From Alcaligenes sp. SORT26 (GTDB lineage: Bacteria; Pseudomonadota; Gammaproteobacteria; Burkholderiales; Burkholderiaceae_B): a stretch of 64,000 bases of DNA. Below the pieces are notes generated by a model, which did no database searches, had not been told where the DNA came from, and worked only from the letters and a program-made list of their open reading frames with translations. Shown piece by piece: positions 8,957 to 18,743 of this stretch (positions within the stretch are counted from its first letter, which is position 1; every line of letters starts with the position of its first letter). Both the position numbers and the translations under genes were made by a program. Location of the stretch: positions 992,001-1,056,000 of the forward strand of contig NZ_CP070975.1 of assembly GCF_017377875.1 (NCBI RefSeq), in the 5' to 3' direction.

Positions 8957-10405
8957 TCAATCCAAACGGCCAACCCAGACTTGGGGATGTTGATCTGCCC
9001 AGGGCAAAGCCTGCTCCAACTGCCCTGCCAGACCAAACAACATGCACTCCTGACCATAGGCGGCGGTAAACATCATGCCAATCGGCAAAGAGGTCGCCAC
9101 ATCGTATCCCGCTGGTACGGACATGGATGGCGAACCACTGATATTGGCCAAAGCCGCAAAAGGCGCTTGCCGAAATACATGGGCTATCCAGCCCAGGCCG
9201 TCCACCTGATCTTGTACCTTGTTGTACTCCCCCACTTTCATGGGCAACGTGGGGACAGTGGGGGTCATCAAAACATCATATTTTTGAAAATACGCCCCCA
9301 GATTGCGTGAAACCGTATTGCGGACCGCAATCGCCCCCAAAATATCAATACCTGTGATTTTCTTGCCATAGGCATAGGCTGCCAGCGTCGCCTTTTCCAG
9401 ATACTCCTCGTTAACAGGACGCCCCGTGGCCGCTGCAATACTGTCCACCCAGGCTGCCGTATTCACGTTCCAGAACTGGGCATTGGCATGCACAAACGCC
9501 TCCCAGCTCACCCCCGAGTCAAACTGCAAGGGCTCGACCTGATGTCCCAGAGACTCCAGCACAGAAGCCATATCAATGGCCTTGGCTGCAATCATCGATT
9601 GGGTTTTGTCACCGCTGGGAGGGTCCATCATCAAGCCAATGCGCAAAGGCCCTGGATGCTTTTTCACGGCTGATAGGAAACTGCGTGGCGGTGGAGCCGT
9701 GTAATACGGCTCCCCAATGCCAGGGCGGCTGATCGCATCCAGCAAAGCGGCACTGTCACGGACGCTACGGCTGACGCCCAGGTGAGCCAATAAACCGCTC
9801 CACACCTCATCTTGCAAGGGGCCGCTGGATACCCGCCCCCGAGTCGGTTTCAAGCCGAACAAACCATTGACTGCCGCCGGAACCCGAATAGAACCACCTC
9901 CATCCGTCGCATGGGCAAGTGGCACCATTCCTGCCGCTACCGCGGCGGCAGAGCCCCCGGTTGAGCCGCCTGCATTAAAAGCGGGATTCCAAGGGTTCAG
10001 GGTGGGCCCTACGCAGCGCGCCTCGGTCGTGGTGCTGATGGCAAACTCCGAGGTCGTCGTGCGCCCCAAGGTCATCAGCCCCGCTTCCTTGTAATAACGC
10101 ATCAGGGTGCTATCAGAATCCATCACCATATCCTGTGCCAGCTTGCTGCCCAGCTCGTAGCGCTTGCCCTTCATGGTGATGGCCAAATCCTTGATCAGAA
10201 AAGGCACGCCGTAGAGCACAGAGTCCCGATCAGCATGGGGGTCCACTTCTGCATCCCAGCTTTCCACGACCGCATTGATTTTGGGATTAAGCTTGTCGAT
10301 GGCTTTTTTGCCCACCTGACTCAACTCTTGAACACTGATTTGTTTCTTGGCGACCAGCTCGCCCAAAGCCAGGGCATCGTAAGCCGCGTATTCGCTAAGT
10401 TTCAT
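8957..10405 (-). CDS. Amidase (amidase signature family)
   Basis: Protein of 482 residues of the amidase signature family, which hydrolyses amide bonds with a Ser-cisSer-Lys triad. The triad is visible: Lys72 in FLIKDLAI, cis-Ser148 in NAGGSTGGSAAAVAAG and nucleophile Ser172 in DGGGSIRVPAA, with the expected 24-residue spacing. No signal peptide is seen, so it is probably cytoplasmic. The start MKLSEYAAYDAL at 10405 has family homology from its first residues; eight further upstream codons do not. Gene neighbours do not indicate the substrate. GatA is unlikely because gatB and gatC are absent. A palindrome at 10618-10635 could be an operator. Confidence 0.88.
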   Translation of the reverse strand: MKLSEYAAYDALALGELVAKKQISVQELSQVGKKAIDKLNPKINAVVESWDAEVDPHADRDSVLYGVPFLIKDLAITMKGKRYELGSKLAQDMVMDSDSTLMRYYKEAGLMTLGRTTTSEFAISTTTEARCVGPTLNPWNPAFNAGGSTGGSAAAVAAGMVPLAHATDGGGSIRVPAAVNGLFGLKPTRGRVSSGPLQDEVWSGLLAHLGVSRSVRDSAALLDAISRPGIGEPYYTAPPPRSFLSAVKKHPGPLRIGLMMDPPSGDKTQSMIAAKAIDMASVLESLGHQVEPLQFDSGVSWEAFVHANAQFWNVNTAAWVDSIAAATGRPVNEEYLEKATLAAYAYGKKITGIDILGAIAVRNTVSRNLGAYFQKYDVLMTPTVPTLPMKVGEYNKVQDQVDGLGWIAHVFRQAPFAALANISGSPSMSVPAGYDVATSLPIGMMFTAAYGQECMLFGLAGQLEQALPWADQHPQVWVGRLD

Positions 10406-10617
10406 TGTTGACCTCATCTGAAAAAACAAGGATTAAGAATCCAGCCGGATACCAACGATGGAGCGATACAAGGGGAAGGGGCAGCACGTGCAGGGCTGCA
10501 GATAGACGGGCAAGCAAGACTGGCCTGCCCCGTCAGGTGCTTAATGCTAGCGTATCGATAACTAGGCACCTTACTAGATGATTTACTTGATTTTACAAGA
10601 AGAAACAAGTGCTATAT

Positions 10618-10635
10618 CAAGACAGAATTGTCTTG
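10618..10635. promoter_or_regulatory. Palindrome upstream of the amidase gene, possible operator
   Basis: CAAGACA-GAAT-TGTCTTG is a perfect 7-bp inverted repeat with a 4-base spacer, about 210 bases upstream of the amidase ATG and 46 bases past the RNA methyltransferase stop. It has no T tract, so an operator is more likely than a terminator. The regulator is unknown. Confidence 0.35.
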
Positions 10636-10680
10636 TACACGTTCATTCTGCTTAAGGCTTTGCAATGAAAGCAGCCAGGG

Positions 10681-11463
10681 CTAACGGCTATGTTGACGTC
10701 GTTGCTCGTACAGGCAAAGGGCGGTGGCGATAGCCACATTCAAAGACTCGACTCCCGGAGCCTGGGGAATGAACAGGCGCTGATTCGCCTCGGCCAGCAA
10801 GGCTGGGCTGACGCCCTGCCCTTCATTACCAAACACCCAAATCGCTTGGTCAGGCAAGCTAGCTTCGTACAAATCCTGAGTATCGGGCCCCAGAGAGGTC
10901 ACCAGCACCGGCAAGGCGGCCTTTTCCAGCAGCTCCGCCCCATCCACTTGCTCATGCACCTGAATAGAGAAATGAGCGCCCTGCGCGCTGCGCAGCACTT
11001 TCTGTGACCAGACGCTGGCACAGCCTGGTGTCAGATAAACGGCTTCCAAACCCACTGCCACCGCAGTTCGCAATACAGTCCCCACATTACCGGGGTCCTG
11101 GACCTGATCCAGCAAGATGGCGCGTTTACGGGGAGCCGTCCAGGCTTGCCCACGAGGCACGCGGACAATAAAGCCGACGCCCTGCCCCTGACCCACCTGG
11201 GAGACAGCGTTCATCAAGGTAGCATTGAAAATGACACTGCTATGACCAGGCAAAAAACGCGCCAACTCCAGCAGTTCTTCCGAGTGACGATCCATCTCGA
11301 AAACAGCCAGCTCCGGCTGGCCACGGCGTTCCAGCCACATCTGACAGAGATGGATGCCTTCCAACCAAATTAGCTGATCACCCCCGTCCAGCTCGCGCTT
11401 ATCATGAGCCAGGCGCTGCACTCGTTTGAACAGTGCATTATCTTTGGATTCAATCAGCCTCAT
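10681..11463 (-). CDS. TrmH/SpoU family RNA methyltransferase
   Basis: Protein of 260 residues of the SPOUT class, which methylates the 2'-OH of a ribose in rRNA or tRNA using SAM. The N-terminal substrate-binding domain starts MRLIESKDNALFKRVQRLAHDKR. The C-terminal trefoil-knot domain carries the three motifs: ILLDQVQDPGNVGTVLRTA, IWVFGNEGQGVSP and ESLNVAIATALCLYE. It resembles RlmB and related enzymes; the target nucleotide cannot be read from sequence. It is the last gene of the lpx-rnhB operon, 8 bases after rnhB. I found no canonical terminator directly after it. Confidence 0.88.
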   Translation of the reverse strand: MRLIESKDNALFKRVQRLAHDKRELDGGDQLIWLEGIHLCQMWLERRGQPELAVFEMDRHSEELLELARFLPGHSSVIFNATLMNAVSQVGQGQGVGFIVRVPRGQAWTAPRKRAILLDQVQDPGNVGTVLRTAVAVGLEAVYLTPGCASVWSQKVLRSAQGAHFSIQVHEQVDGAELLEKAALPVLVTSLGPDTQDLYEASLPDQAIWVFGNEGQGVSPALLAEANQRLFIPQAPGVESLNVAIATALCLYEQRRQHSR

Positions 11464-11471
11464 TCTTCAAC

Positions 11472-12077
11472 TTACCTAACTAAAGATGCGCGTACCGGCG
11501 CGAAACTTCGACGATGCTCTGGACAAGGGCCATGCTGTGACAAACGCTGCAAATGCAAGGCCGTCCCATACCCCTTGTGTTGATCAAAACCGTACTCGGG
11601 ATAGTCACGGTGCAGTTCCAGACACACTGCATCCCGTGCCGTTTTAGCCAGAATGGAAGCGGCTGCAATAGCCGCATGGCTGGCGTCGCCTTTGATAATG
11701 GCCTCGGCGGGACAGCACAAATTCGTTGGAATACGATTGCCATCAACCAGAGCCTGCTCTGGTTTGACCTTCAGGCCATTACAGGCTCGCTGCATGGCCA
11801 GCATGGCCGCATGCAAAATATTGATGTCATCAATCTCTGCAACGCTTGCACTGGCAATTTCCCAGGCCAAGGCCCGTTCCTTGATCAGTACAGCCAGCGC
11901 TTCACGCCGTTTGGCGGTCAGCTTTTTGGAGTCGTTCAAACCCTCGATGGGATTATCGGGATCCAGAATCACGGCAGCCGCAAAGACCGGGCCTGCCAAG
12001 GGACCACGTCCCGCTTCATCCAGCCCCGCAACCAAACCGGCCGACACATCACTGACCAATAAATCTAGCTGCTTCAT
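11472..12077 (-). CDS. rnhB: Ribonuclease HII
   Basis: RNase HII of 201 residues, which nicks RNA in RNA:DNA hybrids and removes single misincorporated ribonucleotides. The catalytic [12 protein letters not shown] motif (Asp20, Glu21), [18 protein letters not shown] and the later [10 protein letters not shown] region are all present, and length is normal. The ATG overlaps the lpxB stop codon by 4 bases (ATGA), indicating translational coupling. It belongs to the conserved lpxD-fabZ-lpxA-lpxB-rnhB string. Confidence 0.97.
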   Translation of the reverse strand: MKQLDLLVSDVSAGLVAGLDEAGRGPLAGPVFAAAVILDPDNPIEGLNDSKKLTAKRREALAVLIKERALAWEIASASVAEIDDINILHAAMLAMQRACNGLKVKPEQALVDGNRIPTNLCCPAEAIIKGDASHAAIAAASILAKTARDAVCLELHRDYPEYGFDQHKGYGTALHLQRLSQHGPCPEHRRSFAPVRASLVR

Positions 12078-13336
12078 CCACGTGCCATCTTCAAAATAAC
12101 CTCGGCTGCCAAGGCAGGCGTGTCGCGGCGCAAGCTCAGATGCATGTCAGTAAAGACCTGCTCTATATGGGCCACATAGTCCTGATCGCTCAAGGCTTTC
12201 CAGCACGCTTGTGCCAGCTTCTGCGGCTGGGCGTCTTCTTGCAGCAATTCCGGCACCACGAAATCACGGGCCAAGACATTGGGCAAACCCACCCAAGGCA
12301 CATACGGCCTGTCCTGCCCGGATTTCCAACGTATGATGCGCTCCATCATGGGGCTAAGCACATACGAAATAACCATGGGACGCTTGTACAGCGCTGTTTC
12401 CAGACTGGCTGTCCCACTGGCAACCAGAACCGCATCACTGGCTTCCATCACCGTCCAGGCGGGAGGACGAATGACGCCTTCCGAGTCCGGCTCACGAATC
12501 CCGGCGGTATGGGCATCAATAATGTGCACATTGCGTACCGGATGCTGTGCCAGCGCCTCTTCAAACTCCTGGCGACGCTTGGGATTGACCATAGGCACCA
12601 GAATCGTCAGATCAGGATCTTGATCCTGCAGAATTTGTACGGCCTGCAAAAAGCGGGGCGACAACATCTTGACCTCGGACGAACGACTGCCCGGCAACAC
12701 ACCCAAAATACGACCTGACTCCGGCAAGCTCAGACGACGGCGTGCATCGGTTTTATCGGGCTGCAAAGGAATATTGGCCGCCAGCGGATGCCCCACATAG
12801 GTCACGGGAATGCCTTCCTTTTCGTAGATCTCGGTCTCGAAAGGAAACAGCACCAGCATATGGGAAACCGCTTCACGGATTTTGTGGATGCGCTCATAGC
12901 GCCAGGCCCAAATCGACGGACCCACAAAATGTACCGTCGGTACGCCTGCCTGACGCAAACGATGCTCCAGGCGCAAATTGAAGTCCGGCGCATCAATGCC
13001 CACAAACACATCGGGACGTTGACGCAAATAGTGATTGCGCATGCCCAGATAAGTGGAAACCAGGCCCGGAATACGCTTGAGGGCCTCGACGTAGCCAAAC
13101 ACCGTCAAGGCATCCATGGGATAGTGCTGGTGAAACTGCTGGGCAGCCATCTCGGGGCCACCAATACCTTCTACCTGCACACCAGGGCTACCCTGGCGCA
13201 ATCCCTGGATGATACGAGCCGCCAGCAAATCGCCGGACGGCTCGCCTGCTACCATTCCTACTCGCAGATCCCGCATGGCCCCAGTTTGCCCCGACCCGTC
13301 TGAACGTGCCGCTAATGGGCTGGAGGCGCTGCTCAT
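12074..13336 (-). CDS. lpxB: Lipid-A-disaccharide synthase
   Basis: LpxB joins UDP-diacylglucosamine and lipid X into the lipid A disaccharide at the inner membrane. The ATG at 13336 overlaps the lpxA stop codon (ATGA), giving 420 residues; an ATG at 13345 would also be open, and one at 13276 directly precedes [15 protein letters not shown]. Family features are [39 protein letters not shown] and, near the C-terminus, [10 protein letters not shown]. The leader [20 protein letters not shown] before the conserved core is an extension with no obvious function. It lies within the lipid A operon. Confidence 0.95.
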   Translation of the reverse strand: MSSASSPLAARSDGSGQTGAMRDLRVGMVAGEPSGDLLAARIIQGLRQGSPGVQVEGIGGPEMAAQQFHQHYPMDALTVFGYVEALKRIPGLVSTYLGMRNHYLRQRPDVFVGIDAPDFNLRLEHRLRQAGVPTVHFVGPSIWAWRYERIHKIREAVSHMLVLFPFETEIYEKEGIPVTYVGHPLAANIPLQPDKTDARRRLSLPESGRILGVLPGSRSSEVKMLSPRFLQAVQILQDQDPDLTILVPMVNPKRRQEFEEALAQHPVRNVHIIDAHTAGIREPDSEGVIRPPAWTVMEASDAVLVASGTASLETALYKRPMVISYVLSPMMERIIRWKSGQDRPYVPWVGLPNVLARDFVVPELLQEDAQPQKLAQACWKALSDQDYVAHIEQVFTDMHLSLRRDTPALAAEVILKMARG

Positions 13337-14121
13337 GGTCGGCAAATACCCCGGCTGGAGTCATTCAAGAAGTCGACCATGACCTGCACGGCGGCACGGC
13401 AATCGGGCTGTGCTTCTTGCAAGGCCTGCATTTGCTCTACTGCCTGCTCCACTGACAGCTTGCGACGGTACAGCAGTTTGTAGCTTTCCTTGACGGCCGA
13501 AATTGCTTCAGCCGAAAAGTTGCGACGGCCCAGACCTTCGCTATTCACACCAACCGGGCGAAAAGGATCACCCGCACCGATGACGTAAGGAGGAATGTCC
13601 TGACGCACCGAGCTGGTACCGCCAATCATGCTGTGAGCGCCGATACGACCAAACTGGTGCACGGCCGTCAAACCGCCCAGAATGGCCCAGTCGCCAATGT
13701 GCACGTGACCGCCTAACTGAACGCTATTGGCAATAATCGTGTGATTACCGATCTGGCAATCGTGAGCAATATGGGTGTAGGCCATGATCCAGTTGTCATC
13801 GCCTACACGCGTCACGCCCACATCCTGCACCGTACCGGTGTTGATGGTGACGTACTCGCGAACCATATTGCCATCGCCAATTTCCAGACGAGTGGGTTCA
13901 CCAGCGTACTTCTTGTCCTGCGGCATGCCCCCGATGGAGCAGAAACGGTAGAAATGGTTATTGCGACCAATCGTGGTCACGCCATCTATCACGCAGTGAG
14001 GGCCCACTTTGGTGCCCGCGCCAATCGTGACATTGGGCCCAATGATGCTGTAAGGCCCGACCTCAACATCATCTGCAAGCTGAGCGCCCGCTTCGATGAT
14101 GGCCGTTTCATGAATACGCAT
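13333..14121 (-). CDS. lpxA: UDP-N-acetylglucosamine O-acyltransferase
   Basis: LpxA of 262 residues catalyses the first step of lipid A synthesis, moving a 3-hydroxyacyl chain from ACP to UDP-GlcNAc. The N-terminal two thirds are hexapeptide repeats forming a left-handed beta helix (for example AGAQLADDVEVGPYSIIGPN). The catalytic base should be His120 in THIAHDCQIGNH, matching His125 of E. coli. The C-terminal helical part follows GVNSEGLGRRNF. It starts 3 bases after fabZ and overlaps lpxB by 4 bases. Confidence 0.97.
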   Translation of the reverse strand: MRIHETAIIEAGAQLADDVEVGPYSIIGPNVTIGAGTKVGPHCVIDGVTTIGRNNHFYRFCSIGGMPQDKKYAGEPTRLEIGDGNMVREYVTINTGTVQDVGVTRVGDDNWIMAYTHIAHDCQIGNHTIIANSVQLGGHVHIGDWAILGGLTAVHQFGRIGAHSMIGGTSSVRQDIPPYVIGAGDPFRPVGVNSEGLGRRNFSAEAISAVKESYKLLYRRKLSVEQAVEQMQALQEAQPDCRAAVQVMVDFLNDSSRGICRP

Positions 14122-14124
14122 AAA

Positions 14125-14580
14125 CTATTCTTCCAATTGACGGATAGCACACATAATTTTGGCTTCGGCAACCACCTGGCCATCGACCAGTGCACGGCCT
14201 GTGTACTTGCACAAAGCGCGGCTGATGCGGTCAGCCGTCACTTCCAGACGCAACTGATCGCCTGGCATCACGGGCTTGCGAAAACGCGCGCCATCCACAC
14301 CAACCAGGTAGTAGGCCAGCTTGTTGTCCACTTTGGCATACGGATCCTCGGGATCGGTAAAAGAGAACAGCGCAGCAGCCTGAGCCATGGCTTCAATGAT
14401 CAAAACACCTGGCATCACCGGCATATGGGGAAAGTGGCCGGTAAAAAAGGGTTCATTCATCGACACGTTTTTAATGGCGACGATGCTCTTGCCGGGCACC
14501 AGTTCCAAGACGCGATCAACCAGCAGCATCGGGTAACGATGAGGGAGGCGATCCATAATTTGTCGAATGTCGAGTTCCAT
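14125..14580 (-). CDS. fabZ: 3-hydroxyacyl-[acyl-carrier-protein] dehydratase FabZ
   Basis: FabZ of 151 residues removes water from 3-hydroxyacyl-ACP in fatty acid elongation. It has the hot-dog fold signature [16 protein letters not shown] and the active-site segment [20 protein letters not shown] with His49 and Glu63. It shares its 3-hydroxyacyl-ACP substrate pool with LpxA and LpxD, which explains its place between them. The gap to lpxD is 12 bases. Confidence 0.97.
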   Translation of the reverse strand: MELDIRQIMDRLPHRYPMLLVDRVLELVPGKSIVAIKNVSMNEPFFTGHFPHMPVMPGVLIIEAMAQAAALFSFTDPEDPYAKVDNKLAYYLVGVDGARFRKPVMPGDQLRLEVTADRISRALCKYTGRALVDGQVVAEAKIMCAIRQLEE

Positions 14581-14592
14581 GTCCTGTCCTGC

Positions 14593-15726
14593 TTATTTTT
14601 GTTTATTGATATGTTCAGATGATTCGTTTGCCCCATCGGCCTGTTGACGTTCCAGAGAACGCAGGCGACGACGCAAACCGCTCAGTTGCCCCAATACGGC
14701 AGCATTTTTCTGCCAGTCCTGGTGCCCTGCAAAGGGATAAACCCCTGTGTAACGCCCGGGCTGGCTAATATTGGATGTGACGGCGGTACCGCCGGAGACG
14801 TGCACATCATCACCCAGGACCAAGTGTCCCGAGAGCATGGCTGCCCCCGCAATCGTACAACGCGCCCCGATTTGGGTAGAGCCGGCCACCCCCACACACG
14901 CCGCCATGGCGGTATGTTCGCCGACCTGCACGTTGTGCCCGATCATGATCTGGTTATCCAGCTTGACGCCATTGGCCAGGACGGTATCATCCAGTGCACC
15001 ACGATCTACCGTGGTATTGGCACCGATTTCCACATCGTCACCAATGCGTACATGGCCAATCTGCGCAATCTTGGCCCAGGCCCCCTTCCCTTTCACAGGG
15101 TCCGGCGCGAAACCAAAACCGTCAGCTCCCAGCACCACGCCCGAATGCAGAATGGCGCGCGCGCCAATATGCACCTGGTGGTACAGGGTAACGCGGGCAT
15201 GCAGCAAACAATCCTGCCCCAGGGTCGAGCCTGCGCCGATGACACAATGCGCGCCCAAACGAGTGCCGCGTCCAATCTTGACCCCGGCCTCGACCACACA
15301 GAATGGCCCGACCGACACGCCTTCGCCCAACTGAGCGCTGGGATCAATCACCGCACTGGGATGAATACCTGTAGGCAAATCCGCCATGCGAACCTGATCG
15401 AAGCGTTGCGCCAGCAGCGCATACATCAGATAAGGTTGCGAGCACAGCACCGGGATAAAAGACGGTGCAGCAGTCAGGCTTTCATAGGCTTGCGGCGTCA
15501 GAATCACCACCGCAGCAGCAGTCTGCTCCAGCAGCTCCTGCATCTTCGGATTGGACAGAAAGCTGATTTCCTCCGGGCCCGCAGAAAGCAAAGAGCCTAG
15601 GCCCCGAATCCGGGGCATAGGCTCTGTAATGCCTTCTGGCAGCTTGCAATCCAGTCCGGTCTTGTTGATGGCGTCTATGAGTTCAGACAGCTGTACAGCC
15701 TGATCAGCGTTCAGCAATACCGGCAT
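14593..15726 (-). CDS. lpxD: UDP-3-O-acylglucosamine N-acyltransferase
   Basis: LpxD of 377 residues adds the second 3-hydroxyacyl chain to UDP-3-O-acyl-glucosamine in lipid A synthesis. The N-terminal domain (about residues 1-100, [16 protein letters not shown]) binds uridine. A long run of hexapeptide repeats follows ([20 protein letters not shown] and onwards), with [19 protein letters not shown] expected to hold the catalytic His. It ends in a basic, arginine-rich helix ([15 protein letters not shown]). It lies 6 bases after the skp gene. Confidence 0.96.
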   Translation of the reverse strand: MPVLLNADQAVQLSELIDAINKTGLDCKLPEGITEPMPRIRGLGSLLSAGPEEISFLSNPKMQELLEQTAAAVVILTPQAYESLTAAPSFIPVLCSQPYLMYALLAQRFDQVRMADLPTGIHPSAVIDPSAQLGEGVSVGPFCVVEAGVKIGRGTRLGAHCVIGAGSTLGQDCLLHARVTLYHQVHIGARAILHSGVVLGADGFGFAPDPVKGKGAWAKIAQIGHVRIGDDVEIGANTTVDRGALDDTVLANGVKLDNQIMIGHNVQVGEHTAMAACVGVAGSTQIGARCTIAGAAMLSGHLVLGDDVHVSGGTAVTSNISQPGRYTGVYPFAGHQDWQKNAAVLGQLSGLRRRLRSLERQQADGANESSEHINKQK

Positions 15727-15732
15727 AGTGCA

Positions 15733-16287
15733 TCAACCGCCCAGTGCTTTCAGGACTTCCTCGGTGATGTCCACACGTGGGCTGACGGTCACGGCGTCCT
15801 GAATGATCAGGTCGTAGCCTTGGGAATCAGCAATACGCTTGATGGCGGCATCAGCCTGCTCAACAATGGCCGAGAACTCTTCGTTGCGGCGACGGTTGAA
15901 ATCTTCCTGGAACTCGCGACGCTTGCGTTGCAGATCGGAGTCCAGATCAGCCAACTGACGCTGACGCTTCACACGGTCGGACTCGGACAGCACAGGAGCG
16001 TCCTTGTCGAACTTCTGAGCTTGCGAACGCAGGTTGTTAGCCAGGCGCTCCAGCTCTTCGTCACGGCGCTTGAATTCTGCTTCGATTTTGGTCTGAGCAG
16101 CTTTGGCCGGTTTGGAATCACGCAAGATACGCTCTGTGCTGACAAAACCGATTTTGGTCTGTGCCTGAACAACAGGTGCAGCGGTCATGGCGCCGACACC
16201 CAGCGCGGCAGCCAGAACGAGCGCTTTATTGCCACGCGACAAGCTGCGGGCGATGTTTGTAAGTTTTAATGCGATGTTTGACTTCAT
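15733..16287 (-). CDS. skp: OmpH/Skp family periplasmic chaperone
   Basis: Protein of 184 residues that should hold outer-membrane proteins in transit across the periplasm. An N-terminal signal peptide is visible (basic start, then ALVLAAALGVGAMTAAPVVQAQ, cleavage about residue 43), followed by TKIGFVSTERILRDSKPAKAA and a long charged coiled coil rich in Lys, Arg and Glu (about residues 60-155), which forms the Skp tentacles. It follows bamA by about 60 bases and precedes lpxD, the usual bamA-skp-lpxD order. No promoter was identified in that gap. Confidence 0.93.
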   Translation of the reverse strand: MKSNIALKLTNIARSLSRGNKALVLAAALGVGAMTAAPVVQAQTKIGFVSTERILRDSKPAKAAQTKIEAEFKRRDEELERLANNLRSQAQKFDKDAPVLSESDRVKRQRQLADLDSDLQRKRREFQEDFNRRRNEEFSAIVEQADAAIKRIADSQGYDLIIQDAVTVSPRVDITEEVLKALGG

Positions 16288-16348
16288 GAAAAATCTACCT
16301 TGCTAATTAGGCTGCAGAATAGTGCAATTGTGCCACTAAACACGAACA

Positions 16349-18691
16349 TCAGAAAGCGGTACCAATCTGGAACTGGAAGGCCTGCTTATCGTCGCCTTCC
16401 TTGGCGCGCAGGGCGCGACCGTAAGACAACTGCAGAGGACCCAACGGCGATTCCCACGACAAGCCCAGACCGGCAGCGTACTTCCAGCCGCATGGGTCTT
16501 CCGACAGACGATCAGGTCGGCCCATTGGGCAACCACCACTGGTATTGTCCACTTTACCGGCGTCGGCAAAGACGAACCAACGCAAGGTACGGTCACGCGA
16601 TGCACCTGGGAATGGCAGGTACAACTGAGCGTTGGCGATCATACGACGCGAACCACCCAGATAGTCACCCGTCAAGGTGTCTCGGCCACCCAAAGAAGCC
16701 CCTTCGTAACCACGTACCGAGCCGATACCACCGGCGTAGACGTTCTTGATCACTGGGAAGGATTTGCCACCAATGCTGCGACCATAGTCAATGGCACCAT
16801 TCAGAGCCAATGTGTACGCACGGCCCAATGGAATGTAGTGCTGGTGGCTGGCGCGCAGCATGTAGTAGCGCAGGTCCACAGTACCCATATCAGCCGACAG
16901 GCTGGTCAAGCTGCCCTTGTTGGGAGCAATCGCGCTGTCGCGGGTATCTTTGGACCAACCCAGGTTGAAAATAAAGGTGTTGGTGCCTTCGCCGTACTCG
17001 TTCACGTAATCCTGATAGGCACGCGGCGTGTACTGCGGGCTCAGGCGCGAGAGCTTGTTGTGCTCGAAGTTCACGCCCATGAATACGCGATCGTACTCAG
17101 AGATAGGAACACCGAAGTTCAAGCCAGCACCGATCGCCGTGTTCTGGTAATCACCCCAACCGTCATTGGACTGGTAAGGCGTTGTACGGCGGTAGTAAAT
17201 CGAGGTTGTCTTACTGATACCGTCACCCGTCCAGAAAGGATTGGTGTGGCTGATCACAGCCGCACGGTTAATTTTACTGGTGTTGATCTGCAGGGACAGG
17301 CTGTTACCGCTACCGAAGATGTTGTCCTGGCTGATACCTGCCGACAGCATCAGCTTGTCGGTAGAGCCGTAACCAATACCCAGGTTAACCAGACCCGTCG
17401 GTTTCTCTTTCACTTCCACGTTCACATCCACCTGGTCAGGCGAACCGGGAACGGGTTTGGTGTTCACGTCCACTTCGTTGAAGTAGCCCAGACGGTCCAC
17501 GCGGTCACGCGAGAACTTGATCGCGTCCGAGTCGTACCAGGCCGCTTCTTGCTGACGCATTTCGCGACGTACCACTTCGTCACGGGTGCGGACGTTACCA
17601 CCAATTTCAATACGGCGCACATACACACGACGACCGGGATCGACGTAGAACGTCAGGTCGGCGGTATGGTTTTCACGATCCAGCACTGGGTTCGGATTGG
17701 CGTTGGCAAACGCGTAGCCCAGGCCACCCAAGTATTCCGTAATGGCTTTCACGGTGCCGCTCGTTTTGTCCGAGGAGAACACCTCACCTTCTTTTTGCTG
17801 AACCAGCGGTTGAATCTTGTCTTCCAGACCCAGCAAGTCGCCAGCCAGCTTCACGCTGCTCAGCGTGTAAGGCTGACCTTCATGGACAGTCAGGGTGATG
17901 TAAATGTCTTTACGATCAGGCGAGATCGAAACCTGAGGCGCTTCAGCCGAATACTCCAGGAAACCACGGTTCAGGTAGTAGGAGCGGATACGCTCCATAT
18001 CGCCTTCCAGCTTTTCGCGGGAGTATTTATCAGTACCGGTGTACCAGGTCATCATGCCCGACGTCGTCAGTTCCATCTGATCGAGCAAGTCGCCTTGCGA
18101 GATGGCTTCAGTGCCGACGATGCGAATTTCCTTGATTTTGGCCAGGCCACCCTCAAAGATATCGAAGCTCACACCCACACGGTTACGTGGCAACGGCGTG
18201 ATGATAGGCGTGATTTCCACACCATACTTGCCCTTGGACAAGTACTGTTGCTTCAGCTCGAATTCAGCGCGTTCCAGCATGGAACGGTCAAAAACTCGGC
18301 CTTCTCCAAAGCCAACCTGGGCCAGGGAGTTCGTAATATTCTTGGCGTCAAACTCGCGCATGCCGTTAAAAGACACGGAGGCGATGGTTGGACGTTCTTT
18401 GACGTTAACGATCAGCACATTAGTGCCGGTGTCAATTTGCACGTCGCTGAAAAAGCCTGTGGCGTACAGACGCTGAATCGCATCAGCCGCCTGCTCTTCC
18501 GAGAAGGACTCACCGACTTTGACCGGCAAAGACGAGAACACGGCGCCGGGATCGACCCGCTGGATGCCGTTGACTTGAATATCGCGCACGACAAACGGTG
18601 CAAATGCATTCGCCAAGGCGGGAGCAAGCAGACTTGCCACCAATACGGGCAGAACACGCAACGCAAAAGTAGGTTTCCGGCTAAACGACAT
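16349..18691 (-). CDS. bamA: Outer membrane protein assembly factor BamA
   Basis: BamA of 780 residues, the core of the BAM complex that inserts beta-barrel proteins into the outer membrane. A signal peptide (LRVLPVLVASLLAPALANA) precedes FAPFVVRDIQVNGIQRVDPGAVF, the start of the first of five POTRA domains (about residues 29-425). The C-terminal 16-stranded barrel contains the conserved loop-6 motif in SVRGYEGASLGGRD and ends in an aromatic-terminated strand (FQFQIGTAF). I chose the ATG at 18691 because the signal peptide follows it; the 30 upstream codons are non-homologous. The gap to rseP is 52 bases. Confidence 0.97.
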   Translation of the reverse strand: MSFSRKPTFALRVLPVLVASLLAPALANAFAPFVVRDIQVNGIQRVDPGAVFSSLPVKVGESFSEEQAADAIQRLYATGFFSDVQIDTGTNVLIVNVKERPTIASVSFNGMREFDAKNITNSLAQVGFGEGRVFDRSMLERAEFELKQQYLSKGKYGVEITPIITPLPRNRVGVSFDIFEGGLAKIKEIRIVGTEAISQGDLLDQMELTTSGMMTWYTGTDKYSREKLEGDMERIRSYYLNRGFLEYSAEAPQVSISPDRKDIYITLTVHEGQPYTLSSVKLAGDLLGLEDKIQPLVQQKEGEVFSSDKTSGTVKAITEYLGGLGYAFANANPNPVLDRENHTADLTFYVDPGRRVYVRRIEIGGNVRTRDEVVRREMRQQEAAWYDSDAIKFSRDRVDRLGYFNEVDVNTKPVPGSPDQVDVNVEVKEKPTGLVNLGIGYGSTDKLMLSAGISQDNIFGSGNSLSLQINTSKINRAAVISHTNPFWTGDGISKTTSIYYRRTTPYQSNDGWGDYQNTAIGAGLNFGVPISEYDRVFMGVNFEHNKLSRLSPQYTPRAYQDYVNEYGEGTNTFIFNLGWSKDTRDSAIAPNKGSLTSLSADMGTVDLRYYMLRASHQHYIPLGRAYTLALNGAIDYGRSIGGKSFPVIKNVYAGGIGSVRGYEGASLGGRDTLTGDYLGGSRRMIANAQLYLPFPGASRDRTLRWFVFADAGKVDNTSGGCPMGRPDRLSEDPCGWKYAAGLGLSWESPLGPLQLSYGRALRAKEGDDKQAFQFQIGTAF

Positions 18692-18743
18692 CCTGGACAA
18701 TCCTTGGTCGGTCAAATGGTTGGAAATTGTATGCCACCCGCTC

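Noticed and set aside
10561-10620. Sigma-70-like promoter (TTGATT ... TATATC) near 10.6 kb
   Set aside because: The spacing is about 20 bases and no plus-strand gene starts nearby.
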